NCBI RefSeq assembly: GCF_014652215.1
Contig: NZ_BMYJ01000001.1
Span: forward strand, 496,001-560,000
DNA length: 64,000 nucleotides
DNA from: Neogemmobacter tilapiae
GTDB lineage: Bacteria > Pseudomonadota > Alphaproteobacteria > Rhodobacterales > Rhodobacteraceae
Direction: 5' to 3'
The notes below the pieces were generated by a model. That model was not told the DNA's origin. It was given only the letters and a program-made list of their open reading frames with translations, and did not search any database. The position numbers were made by a program, and so were the translations under genes. Shown here piece after piece: positions 1-7,253 of this stretch. The stretch's first letter is position 1. Every line of letters starts with the position of its first letter.

Positions 1-528
1 GATCGAAATCCGCTCGATCGCCGGGGTCGAGCTTTCGGTCGTCGCCGCCGCTTCCGTCGCCCAGCCCGAACCCACCTCACTGCGATCGATCAGCACGTCA
101 TAAGACGTCGCATCAATGCTGACCACGCCCGCCACCGCCCGCAGCGACGAGGTCGCCAGCAGCATCGAACGAATGCTGTCCGATGTCTGCGGATCCACCA
201 GATAGCCCCCATCGGCGGCCACAGCCGTCGACATCGCCTTGCCTTCCAGATGCAGGCCCCGCAGCCCGTCATCATCCCCGTTCCGCACATAGGCCGCGAA
301 AGCCTTGCTATGCGGCACTTCGGTTTCCGCCGCCGCCGACAAAGGCGGGCGGCCATAGGTTTGTGTCTTGCGATCCAGCATCTTCAGCCTCTCGTCCTGA
401 TGTTTCAGCGTTTTGGTCATGTCGTCCTGAAAGCCTTTGAATTCCTGCAAGAAATCCTGCATCGCAGCTTCCGCCCCTTGGGCCGCAGACAAATCTGCCC
501 CGGCCCGAGCCTTCGTCTCGGTCATCAT
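1..528 (-). CDS. GTA major capsid protein, HK97 fold (gp5), C-terminus outside window
   Basis: Head shell protein of a gene transfer agent particle. Reading from an ATG-ATG at 528, 176 codons stay open to the window edge, so the C-terminal half is missing. Residues about 20-50 are charged and probably coiled coil (QEFKGFQDD, KHQDERLKMLD), as in the scaffold-like delta domain of HK97-type capsids. The segment from about 85 on (GGYLVDPQTSD, then SSLRAVAGVVS and GWATEAAATTESSTP) is the usual start of the mature HK97 capsid. It lies 25 bp downstream of the prohead protease, the normal GTA order. A phage capsid is possible, but the whole gp1-gp5 order favours the GTA. Confidence 0.88.
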   Translation of the reverse strand, partial: MMTETKARAGADLSAAQGAEAAMQDFLQEFKGFQDDMTKTLKHQDERLKMLDRKTQTYGRPPLSAAAETEVPHSKAFAAYVRNGDDDGLRGLHLEGKAMSTAVAADGGYLVDPQTSDSIRSMLLATSSLRAVAGVVSIDATSYDVLIDRSEVGSGWATEAAATTESSTPAIERISI

Positions 529-553
529 TCGCCTACCCTCGCTTGGTTCCGTT

Positions 554-1132
554 TCAGCCGCCCGAATGCCCCGGCGTCGGGATCAAGGCGCGCCGCGCAT
601 CCCGCACCGCCTGCGCCAATTCCGTCCAAAGCGCCTGGCCCTTTGTCGCCACCCGCGCCTCGGCCAGCATCGGGAAGGTCACCAGCGACACTTCCCAAAG
701 CTCTACCTCTTGCAGCAGCCGCTGCCCCTTGGCGTTCTTCTCGGCCTTCACTGTCCGATAGCCGATCGACAGCCCGTCAATCGCCCCCGCCGCCAGCAAA
801 GCCCCGGCCTCGCGCCCCTTGTCCACATCCGGCAAGATACGCCCCTTGACCCAAAGGCCCTTCGCATCCTCTCGCACCTCATCCCACACACCAATCGGCT
901 GCGTCGGATCGTGTTGCCACAGCATTTTCACCCGCCGCCCCGCCGCCGCCAGCCGCGCAAGACTGGCCCCATAGGCCCCGGCAACGACCACATCGCCCCC
1001 TTGGTCCGCCTGCCCGAACAGGCTGGCATAGCCTTCGATCAGGCTCCCCTCGGTCACGCTCAGCGCCGTCTCACTTGCCAGAAACTTCCGTTCTGGCGCT
1101 CCATAGTCCCTGTCCATCCGCCGCCCCCTCAT
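554..1132 (-). CDS. GTA prohead protease (gp4), HK97 family
   Basis: Serine protease that trims the capsid protein during head maturation. The protein has 192 residues. Catalytic candidates are the His in LWQHDPTQPIG and the Ser in IDGLSIGYR, the standard prohead protease pattern, followed by ELWEVSLVTFPM. The ATG at 1132 was chosen because it overlaps the stop of the preceding small gene by ATGA. A longer in-frame reading to 1273 exists but would overlap that gene by over 140 bp, and an internal ATG at 1117 is also possible. It is coupled upstream to gp3.5 and followed by the capsid gene. Confidence 0.9.
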   Translation of the reverse strand: MRGRRMDRDYGAPERKFLASETALSVTEGSLIEGYASLFGQADQGGDVVVAGAYGASLARLAAAGRRVKMLWQHDPTQPIGVWDEVREDAKGLWVKGRILPDVDKGREAGALLAAGAIDGLSIGYRTVKAEKNAKGQRLLQEVELWEVSLVTFPMLAEARVATKGQALWTELAQAVRDARRALIPTPGHSGG

Positions 1133-1380
1133 TTCAAAGCCGTCGCCAGAACCACATCCGCCCCCTGCGCCAGCAGAAAAGCCGCGATCCCGTAAACCCC
1201 CAGCCAGACCCGCTTTTCCAGCCGCTCCAGCGTTCCCTCGATCTGGCCCAAGCGGTATTCCAGCCCGTTCCAACGTTCTTCGGCCACCCGCTCATTCGCC
1301 TCGATCCGCGCATGGGCCGCATCGAAACTGTCATACAGAAACCGAGAACCCGTCCCTTCCACCCGCCGCGTCCCGCTCAT
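1129..1380 (-). CDS. Small GTA head-formation protein (gp3.5-like)
   Basis: An 83-residue protein with an amphipathic, charged N-terminal part (HARIEANERVAEERW, EGTLERLEKRV) likely to be coiled coil, and one hydrophobic C-terminal helix (WLGVYGIAAFLLAQGADVV). The size, position between portal and protease, and ATGA overlaps at both ends match the small gene called orfg3.5 in Rhodobacter GTA clusters. The biochemical role is not evident from sequence. The tail could be a membrane segment. Confidence 0.8.
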   Translation of the reverse strand: MSGTRRVEGTGSRFLYDSFDAAHARIEANERVAEERWNGLEYRLGQIEGTLERLEKRVWLGVYGIAAFLLAQGADVVLATALK

Positions 1381-2546
1381 TCAGCGACCACCGGCAGACC
1401 CAGAACCCGACGCTTTTCCGCCTCAGACAGGAAAGACGCCGCCCCCACCCGCGCCCATTGCTGATCGCGTTCAATCGCCAGCGCCGGCACCTGATCCAGA
1501 TCGGGCCGCAACTCCACGGCTTCCCCCGTGAACCCCGCCAGCCAATGCGACAAAGCCCCCACCACCTTGCCCACCAAGGGCAGCACCGTCAGACGATAAA
1601 ACGCCCGGTTCGCCTCTTGATAATTCGCATAGGTCGCGTCCCCCGGAATCCCCATCAGCATCGGCGGCACCCCAAAGGCGATGGCAATCTCCCGCGCCGC
1701 CGCTTCCTTGGTCTGCTGGAACTCCATATCGCTGGGGGAAAAACCCATCGGCTTCCAATCAAGGCCCCCCTCCAACAGCATCGGACGCCCCGCGTTCCGC
1801 GCCCCCTGATGGTGGCTTTCCATCTCGCTCACCAAGCGCTCATACTGATCGCTCGACAAAGCCCCCTGCCCATCAGACCCCCGATAGACAATCGCCCCAC
1901 TGGGCCGCGCCGCATTGTCCAGCAAAGCCTTGCTCCAGCGGCTCGCCGCCACATGCACGTCAATCGCCACCGCCGCCGCCTGCAAGGGGCTGAACCCGTA
2001 ATGGTCGTCCTGCGGATGAAAGGTCTTGATATGGCAAATGGGCTGCACCGCCCCCGTCATGTCAAAACGGTGCTTCTTCGCTCCCACCACATAGTCATAG
2101 GCCACAGGCCAACCATCCGAACCCGGCACCAGCGCCATCCGGTCGCTCCGCAGCACATGCAGCTCGGCAGGCAGCCCCATCTCGCCCACCGCCTCCACAT
2201 AGGCATTCCCCGACACCAAAAGCTGCGCATAAAGCGCCTCAAGGAACTCCCCGCGCCCCTGCATCGCATTCGGGCGGCTCATCAAAGCCAACAGCGGATG
2301 CATGTCATAGCGCCGCTCGGCATCCTGCAAAACCAAAGGCAAAGCCCCCGCCGCCTCGGAAATCAGCCGCACCGCCCGGAACCCGATCGGATTGCCCAGA
2401 AACCCCGCCTTCGTCAGCGACACCACATCGCGCGGGCTCCAAGCCACCCGCCCCGCACCCGCCCCCCCAAAGGCCACCACCCGCCCCGTCGCCGAGGCCT
2501 TCTGTTCGACCACATCCCCCGTCTTGCGCCGCAGAAAATCGAACAT
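1377..2546 (-). CDS. GTA portal protein (gp3), HK97 family
   Basis: Forms the dodecameric ring at the head vertex through which DNA is packaged. The 389-residue protein matches HK97-type portals: AGFLGNPIGFRAVRLISE near the N-terminus, SRPNAMQGRGEFLEALYA, SGNAYVEAVG, YGFSPLQAAAVAID, and MLMGIPGDATYANYQEANR near residues 300-320. The start at 2546 (MFDFLRRKTG) is the classical portal N-terminus; an in-frame extension to 2648 runs into intergenic repeat. The stop overlaps the next gene by ATGA. Unlike its other borders, a gap of about 250 bp with a dispersed repeat separates it from the terminase gene. Confidence 0.92.
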   Translation of the reverse strand: MFDFLRRKTGDVVEQKASATGRVVAFGGAGAGRVAWSPRDVVSLTKAGFLGNPIGFRAVRLISEAAGALPLVLQDAERRYDMHPLLALMSRPNAMQGRGEFLEALYAQLLVSGNAYVEAVGEMGLPAELHVLRSDRMALVPGSDGWPVAYDYVVGAKKHRFDMTGAVQPICHIKTFHPQDDHYGFSPLQAAAVAIDVHVAASRWSKALLDNAARPSGAIVYRGSDGQGALSSDQYERLVSEMESHHQGARNAGRPMLLEGGLDWKPMGFSPSDMEFQQTKEAAAREIAIAFGVPPMLMGIPGDATYANYQEANRAFYRLTVLPLVGKVVGALSHWLAGFTGEAVELRPDLDQVPALAIERDQQWARVGAASFLSEAEKRRVLGLPVVAE

Positions 2547-2667
2547 GCCCGCCTCCGTACCCTTGCTCACTGAGGCAGACCCTAGCCTCCCCCCCCTACC
2601 ATCTCGTAACCCCACCGCCCGCAGGTCCCCGCAACACGTCCAAAACAAAAAAGAGGGCCAAAGCCCC
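2547..2667. other. Spacer upstream of the portal gene
   Basis: Short intergenic stretch between the portal start and the dispersed repeat. No gene is supported. A minus-strand reading frame of 83 codons (2582-2833) crosses it but has the low-complexity content of the repeat and no family resemblance. Confidence 0.5.
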
Positions 2668-2791
2668 CATTCATCTTGCCAAAAATACCTCGGGGGGAGG
2701 CCGCAGGCCGGGGGGGGCAGATGCCCCCCCCCGCCGGAGCGTCAGCGAAGGCCACGCAAAGGCTTATGGCCAAAGGCCATTCCGATGGATC
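2668..2791 (+). repeat. Dispersed intergenic repeat, family A, inside the GTA operon
   Basis: Begins CATTCATCTTGCC then AAAAATACCTCGGGGGG, runs through a G-run/C-run hairpin, and ends GGCTTATGGCCAAAGGCCAT followed by TCCGATGGATC. The same modules occur at 16021-16075 (first module only) and in the right half of the palindrome at 52181-52433. Here it separates the large terminase from the portal gene. The C/G hairpin could slow or end transcription within the operon, but that is inference. Confidence 0.8.
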
Positions 2792-2798
2792 ACCGCGA

Positions 2799-4142
2799 TC
2801 AAAGGCTCCGCACCTGCGGTTTCCGCGCCGCATCCCCCGGCTCGATGATCAGCGCTGTCAGCGCCCAGACCAAGGCATCCACCCGGTCCGGGCTCCCCTT
2901 CCCCTCAAAACCTGTCGCCGTCATCTGGCACATCTGGTCCTCCAGCCGCCCCAGACCCCGCACATGATGCACCCGACCCTGTTCATACAATGCCGCCACT
3001 GGCTCCGCCCGCGCCACCTTGCCCCGGCTCGCCCGCACCCCCCGATAGGCCACGTTCCCGCGCACCTGCCGCACCACCGCCTCCACCAGATCGCCACCCT
3101 GGTTCACCTCCGCCACCAGCCGGTCCGCCCCATGCCGCTCCATCGCCGAAACCGCCGCCCTGGCCCAGCCGTCCGGCGTCGCCCCCTGCACCGACGCATC
3201 CTCCAGCACATAGGCCTTCCAGCCCTGCACTGGCCCCTCCGCCACCACCCCCGCCACCACGATCCCGCATTCGTCTGACGCCCCATGCCCCGTCACCGGC
3301 GGGTCCACCGCCACCACGATCCGCGTTAGCGCCGGCACATCCTCCACACGGGCTGCCTCCAGCCCCCTCGCGGTCCACAAAGCCCCCTCCGCGTCCTCCA
3401 GCAGCAACCCTTCCAATTCCTGCCGCCCCAACCGCGTTCCCCCATACCGCCCCTTCACCTCTTCTAGGAACGACGCCGCCAGATAGGCCCGGTTCGCCTC
3501 GGTCGGCGCATGGGTCACCACCGTTGACGGGTTCCGCAAAATCCCCTTCAGCACCGCCACATTCTGCGGCGTCGTCGTCACCACCTGCCGCGGATGATCC
3601 CCCAGCCGCAAAGCGAATTGCAGCATGTCCCACACCTCCGCCCCCTTCTTCCACTTCGCCAGCTCATCCACCCAGGCCGCATCGAACTGCGGCCCACGCA
3701 AGCTCTCCGGCTCATGCGCCGAAAACACCTGCCCCACCGCCCCATTCGGCCAGACCAACTGCTTTCGCCCCGCCTGCCATTCCGGTCGCCGGTCCGGCGG
3801 AGAACACGCCAAGATCCCCGACTCCCCGAAAATCATCACCTCCCGCGCCTGATCCACCGTCTCCCCCACCAAGGCCACCCGCCGCGACCGCCCCGCATCC
3901 AAAGGCCCAGCCCCCTCCACCTCCGCCCGCACCCATTCCGCCCCCGCCCGCGTCTTCCCCGCCCCGCGCCCCCCCATGATCACCCAGGTTTTCCACGCCC
4001 CCTCCGGCGGCAGTTGATGCGGCAAGGCCCAGAACTCGAACAGCCAGGGCAGCGCCAAAAGCGCCCCCTCGCTGAGGCCCCCCAGAAACTCATCCACCAC
4101 CTCCGGCGTCGCGGAGGCGAGCCAATCTGCGCCCGATCTCAT
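2799..4142 (-). CDS. GTA large terminase, ATPase/nuclease (gp2)
   Basis: Motor that packages host DNA fragments into GTA heads. The protein has 447 residues from the ATG at 4142. Walker A is GGRGAGKT at residues 57-64, Walker B lies in FDAAWVDELAKWK, and the coupling segment resembles VTTTPQNVAVLKG. The C-terminal nuclease domain starts at VAVDPPVTGHG, with DECGIVVAG carrying acidic residues. The chosen start gives the N-terminus usual for GTA terminases (DWLASATPEVV, then LPWLFEFWALPHQLPPEG). A longer reading to 4226 overlaps gp1 even more; the present start still overlaps gp1 by 53 bp. Confidence 0.93.
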   Translation of the reverse strand: MRSGADWLASATPEVVDEFLGGLSEGALLALPWLFEFWALPHQLPPEGAWKTWVIMGGRGAGKTRAGAEWVRAEVEGAGPLDAGRSRRVALVGETVDQAREVMIFGESGILACSPPDRRPEWQAGRKQLVWPNGAVGQVFSAHEPESLRGPQFDAAWVDELAKWKKGAEVWDMLQFALRLGDHPRQVVTTTPQNVAVLKGILRNPSTVVTHAPTEANRAYLAASFLEEVKGRYGGTRLGRQELEGLLLEDAEGALWTARGLEAARVEDVPALTRIVVAVDPPVTGHGASDECGIVVAGVVAEGPVQGWKAYVLEDASVQGATPDGWARAAVSAMERHGADRLVAEVNQGGDLVEAVVRQVRGNVAYRGVRASRGKVARAEPVAALYEQGRVHHVRGLGRLEDQMCQMTATGFEGKGSPDRVDALVWALTALIIEPGDAARKPQVRSL

Positions 4143-4419
4143 CCCGCGCGGCGTCAAAGTCGAGCGTTCCCCCAGAAACGCTCCCGGCAACCTGCTTGCG
4201 AAGCTTTTCAACCCTTGTCCTTTCATCCATCACCATCTGCAACGCCGCCTTCAGCTCTTTCACCGCCTGCACCGCTGCCTTCACCTCATCCCCCTGCCCC
4301 TGCCGCAAACCCTTCAGCGCCAGAACCAGGTCTTCCGCCGTCTCCCGATACAAAGCCTCGGTTTCCGCCAGCAGATCCAACCGGGGCGCCTCGCCCCCGG
4401 TGCCTTCCATACTTGCCAC
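4090..4419 (-). CDS. GTA small terminase-like protein (gp1)
   Basis: First gene of the GTA cluster, 109 residues from a GTG at 4419. An ATG at 4410 is the alternative; the AGGAAAGG run upstream sits about 10 bases from the GTG and too far from the ATG. The protein is almost wholly helical and charged (ETEALYRETAEDLVLALKGL, AAVQAVKELKAAL, MDERTRVEKLRKQ), consistent with a small DNA-recognising terminase subunit. It overlaps the large terminase start by 53 bp, suggesting translational coupling. The assignment rests on size, order and coiled-coil nature more than on motifs. Confidence 0.8.
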   Translation of the reverse strand: MASMEGTGGEAPRLDLLAETEALYRETAEDLVLALKGLRQGQGDEVKAAVQAVKELKAALQMVMDERTRVEKLRKQVAGSVSGGTLDFDAARDEIGRRLARLRDAGGGG

Positions 4420-4518
4420 TTACGATTGACCTTTCCTGTCAGCCCCGTCCGACCGAAAAGAACGCGCCCCAAAGCGCCGTGCTGTTCAACCAGCAGGAAC
4501 AACCCTGCCTCAAATATC

Positions 4519-4547
4519 TTGAAAAGTCAATATTTTCAAATTATAAC
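4519..4547 (+). promoter_or_regulatory. Sigma-70 type promoter with overlapping dyad for the RTX gene
   Basis: TTGAAA at 4519-4524 and TATAAC at 4542-4547 are separated by exactly 17 bases, in an AT-rich patch (about 4500-4600) that stands out from the GC-rich surroundings. An inverted repeat TTGAAAA / TTTTCAA (4519-4525, 4533-4539) overlaps the -35 box and spacer, so a repressor could sit here. Transcription would start near 4554, leaving a leader of about 90 nt before the RTX start codon. Confidence 0.6.
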
Positions 4548-4646
4548 AAAGACTTGCAGATCTACGTGATAATTTTTCATTCACCATACTTCAGGGAATA
4601 AATCCCCGACCTGCCGCGTTACACGTCCAGAACAAAGGAGTTTTCG

Positions 4647-5600
4647 ATGACCCGCACCCTTCGCCTGACCGCTGGCAATGACCAATTCACCCAAGGCCTT
4701 TCGCCCAGCAACGTTGAAATCCGCATCTTCGCACTGGCGGGCAATGACGAAATCCATCTCAACCGCAGCGACGATTTTGGCGGCGGGAACTTTGTCGACG
4801 CCGGCACGGGCAAGGATTTTGTTCAGTCCTTTGCCGAAAATGGCAGCCTGATCAAACTCGGCGACGGCAATGATACCTATGTCGGCCGCGGCTTTGGCAG
4901 TTTCAGCACCGAGATTGGCGATCGCGTTCTGGGCGGCGGCGGGAACGACACCTTTGCCTTTGAAACCTTCAAATCGACCTATGAAGGCGGCGCTGGCAAC
5001 GACATCTTTCATTCGGTCGGCTGGCAGAATTTCATCAGCGGCGGGGCGGGCAATGACACGGTCAGCTATGCCCCCCGGATCGACGACAGCGCCCAAGGCA
5101 ACAGCGCGGTGACGATCAACCTGACAACGCAACAGGTGCAGACCGGTGGCGCGCGCATCGAAAGCCTCTCCTCCATCGAAAACGCCATTGGCTCGGGCCG
5201 GGGCGATATCCTCATCGGCAGCGCGGGGGCCAATCGGCTGACCGGGGCCGGAGGGTTAGACGCGCTAGAGGGCGGCGCGGGGGCAGATCATTTCGTCTAT
5301 GTCAAAGCCAGCGATGCCACGATTGGCAATGTCGCCGAACAGATCGTCGATTTTTCCCGCGCCCAAGGCGACAAGATCGACCTTGCCCAAATGGATGCCA
5401 AAGCGGGCGTTTCCGGCAATCAGGCCTTTGCCTTCATCGGAACGGCAGCGTTCAACGGCACAAAGGGGCAGTTGCGCTTTGAAACCAACGCGACGAACCA
5501 AATGCTGGTCCAAGGCGACATCGACGGTGACGGCAATGCCGATTTTCAGTTTCTGGTCGATGGTGTGAGTGCGATGCAGCGCGGGGATTTTGTTTTGTAA
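4647..5600 (+). CDS. Secreted RTX calcium-binding protein
   Basis: A 317-residue protein with glycine/aspartate nonapeptide repeats spread through most of its length (LAGNDEIHL, LGGGGNDTFAF, GGAGNDIFHS, SGGAGNDTVSY, EGGAGADHFVY). These bind calcium and fold into beta-rolls outside the cell. The C-terminal part (GNVAEQIVDFSRAQGDKIDL, then GDIDGDGNADFQFLVDG) is the module found behind serralysin-type proteases, and the chain ends GDFVL, typical of an uncleaved type I secretion signal. No N-terminal signal peptide and no catalytic domain are seen. AAAGGAG sits just before the ATG. No type I exporter is encoded nearby. Confidence 0.85.
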   Translation: MTRTLRLTAGNDQFTQGLSPSNVEIRIFALAGNDEIHLNRSDDFGGGNFVDAGTGKDFVQSFAENGSLIKLGDGNDTYVGRGFGSFSTEIGDRVLGGGGNDTFAFETFKSTYEGGAGNDIFHSVGWQNFISGGAGNDTVSYAPRIDDSAQGNSAVTINLTTQQVQTGGARIESLSSIENAIGSGRGDILIGSAGANRLTGAGGLDALEGGAGADHFVYVKASDATIGNVAEQIVDFSRAQGDKIDLAQMDAKAGVSGNQAFAFIGTAAFNGTKGQLRFETNATNQMLVQGDIDGDGNADFQFLVDGVSAMQRGDFVL

Positions 5601-6167
5601 TCCGCCCCCTTTTCACTTCGCGCGCCCTGACGCCACGGGCAAAACACGGGTGCAGGCGGCCCAGCTTCCGGCAAGATGCCGTGCTCGCACGCACCACTCC
5701 GCGCCAACGCATCCAAGCGGGGCCAGCGCCTGTCCGTGGGATGGCGCTGCAACGGCTGAACGAGGCGCTTTATGCTGCCCAGTGCATCCTCGATCTGATC
5801 AAGGCACTGACCGCACCCAAGCGCCAGCCCGCAGGGACGGGCAGGCGCTGGCCCCTGCGCCTGCGGCGCGTACCGGGGCCGGAAGATGCGCGGCCTTGGA
5901 AATAGCAAATTGCCCACACCAACGCCCGCTCGCCCGATCAGCGCACGCACCCTCCCCTTCGTTGGGAGGGGTTAGAGTGGCGGGAACTACCGCCTACACA
6001 TCGGCGCCGTCGGATAAGGACGTTTAAATAAAACCTCGTCCCCGCATTCGCTTCTATCGCCCAGCAATCCAACGTCCGATTACCGCATGCCCTCTCATCT
6101 CGGAGAGAGATGGCAATCAGCAAGGCCATCCGAATCTAGAACTTACTCTCAAAAGCAGTACCCATGA
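5601..6167. other. Gene-poor stretch of about 570 bp
   Basis: No supported gene. A plus-strand frame of 74 codons (5681-5905) contains a helix-like stretch (LNEALYAAQCILDLIKAL) but has no recognised family and no ribosome site, so it is left uncalled. Around 5950-5985 a short copy of the CCCTCCCC...GGGAGGGG repeat is present (family C, also at 27547 and 47256). Confidence 0.5.
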
Positions 6168-7109
6168 TCAATATCCCCCTGCATTTAGTTCTTTAATTAC
6201 TCTAAATCCGACATATTTCACCCTTGAGTCTGCGTCTGTTGGTGCTCGCCAAGCAACCCGCAGGATGTCTACTGGGGATGCGAAGTCACCACCACGCAAA
6301 GTGCGACGACATGACTTCTCAATAGTTGTCAGCCACTCGCTGCTTAGTTTCAGGTTGAGTAAACGCTCTGTGTAGCACGACATTGTAACTTCCATCACGT
6401 TGCCAGACATATGCCGCAGGCCCCAGTTATTTGCAGCATCCAATTCACCAACAGGCACAGGCATTCCACGCTCCAACAAATCGGGCCGATCCTCTAGCAT
6501 CACGACCTGAGTAAGCTGTTTGGAAAAGTTGGCTTGTTGCGGCGTAACCGTTTCACCTTGTGCGAAGGGCGTGGTTGTTCTTGCCCTCGCCGCGTATTCC
6601 CACTCTGCCTCGGTCGGGAGGCGATAACCGTTGGACCCTGTTTTTTTATTCAGCCATTCCACGTAGGTCAGTGCGTCATCATAGGACACACGGATCACCG
6701 GAAAACTGCCACCCAATTCAACTTCGATTGGGTTGGGCCCACTTTGGAGCATGATTTTTGACGGCGCATAGCCATTGCAGCCACCATCCGCGACACACAC
6801 CATCCATTCATCATAAGTGACCTCATTTCTTCCCATAGCGATGGGTATGTCGATGATCACTTTGTGCTGGGGGCCTTCGTCTTCCTTCTTGTATGGATTT
6901 TCGGGATTGCCCGAGTAGTAGGTGCCATCCCCAGCCAAGCGTCGCCGAAACTCACCATCCGGCGCACCCATCATGAATTCGCCCAAGGGCAATTCCACCA
7001 TTTCCGGGCAAACATCGCAGTCGCGGAAAACGTCCAGCGGTTCAGCAAAACTCTGCGGCGCGCAGAAAAGAAAAATGCTCCCTAGGATGGCGACCTTGGT
7101 CTTCGACAT
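6168..7109 (-). CDS. Secreted SUMF1/formylglycine-generating-enzyme fold protein, catalytic cysteines absent
   Basis: A 313-residue protein starting with a signal peptide (MSKTKVAILGSIFLFCAPQSFA). The SUMF1 fold is marked by MVELPLGEFMMGA, IAMGRNEVTYDEWMVCV, PVIRVSYDDALTYVEWLN, YRLPTEAEWEYAARA, LRHMSGNVMEV and RTLRGGDF, ending VKYVGFRVI. True formylglycine-generating enzymes carry two cysteines just after the RGG motif; here RGGDFASPVDILR has none. Cysteines are elsewhere and may form structural disulfides (RDCDVCPEM, ADGGCNGY). It is more likely a sugar/peptide-binding relative than a sulfatase maturase. Base composition is lower in GC than its neighbours. An in-frame upstream extension to 7181 was rejected because it precedes the signal peptide. 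Confidence 0.82.
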   Translation of the reverse strand: MSKTKVAILGSIFLFCAPQSFAEPLDVFRDCDVCPEMVELPLGEFMMGAPDGEFRRRLAGDGTYYSGNPENPYKKEDEGPQHKVIIDIPIAMGRNEVTYDEWMVCVADGGCNGYAPSKIMLQSGPNPIEVELGGSFPVIRVSYDDALTYVEWLNKKTGSNGYRLPTEAEWEYAARARTTTPFAQGETVTPQQANFSKQLTQVVMLEDRPDLLERGMPVPVGELDAANNWGLRHMSGNVMEVTMSCYTERLLNLKLSSEWLTTIEKSCRRTLRGGDFASPVDILRVAWRAPTDADSRVKYVGFRVIKELNAGGY

Positions 7110-7149
7110 GGATACCACTTCCCCTCCGGCGATGCCGACAAACCACCTG

Positions 7150-7249
7150 TAGGGTGTGTGCTTGCACGCACCACTTTTCATCGCAAAACATTCAAAAAGT
7201 AAAATATAAACTCAAAATCAAACGCTTACCACGCATTTCACGCGTGAAA
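7150..7249 (+). repeat. Dispersed intergenic element, family B
   Basis: Starts GTAGGGTG with a hairpin (GGTGTGTGC / GCACGCACC around 7153-7172), continues through an AT-rich middle that includes CATTCAAAA, then CTTACCACGC, and ends in the perfect 14-bp palindrome TTTCACGCGTGAAA at 7236-7249. The same order of modules is found at 58731-58815. Confidence 0.75.
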
Positions 7250-7253
7250 AACC

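Noticed and set aside
2582-2833. 83-codon minus-strand frame across the family A repeat
   Set aside because: Sequence is that of the repeat with G/C runs; no start signal or family.
2990-3979. Pro/Ala-rich plus-strand frame of 329 codons opposite the terminase
   Set aside because: Low-complexity antisense of a clear terminase gene.
4647-5600. RTX protein as a serralysin-type protease
   Set aside because: No zinc motif (HExxHxxxxxH) or catalytic domain is present; only the repeat and C-terminal part.
5681-5905. 74-codon plus-strand frame in a gene-poor stretch
   Set aside because: No family, no ribosome site and no clear codon bias. Left as an unassigned stretch.
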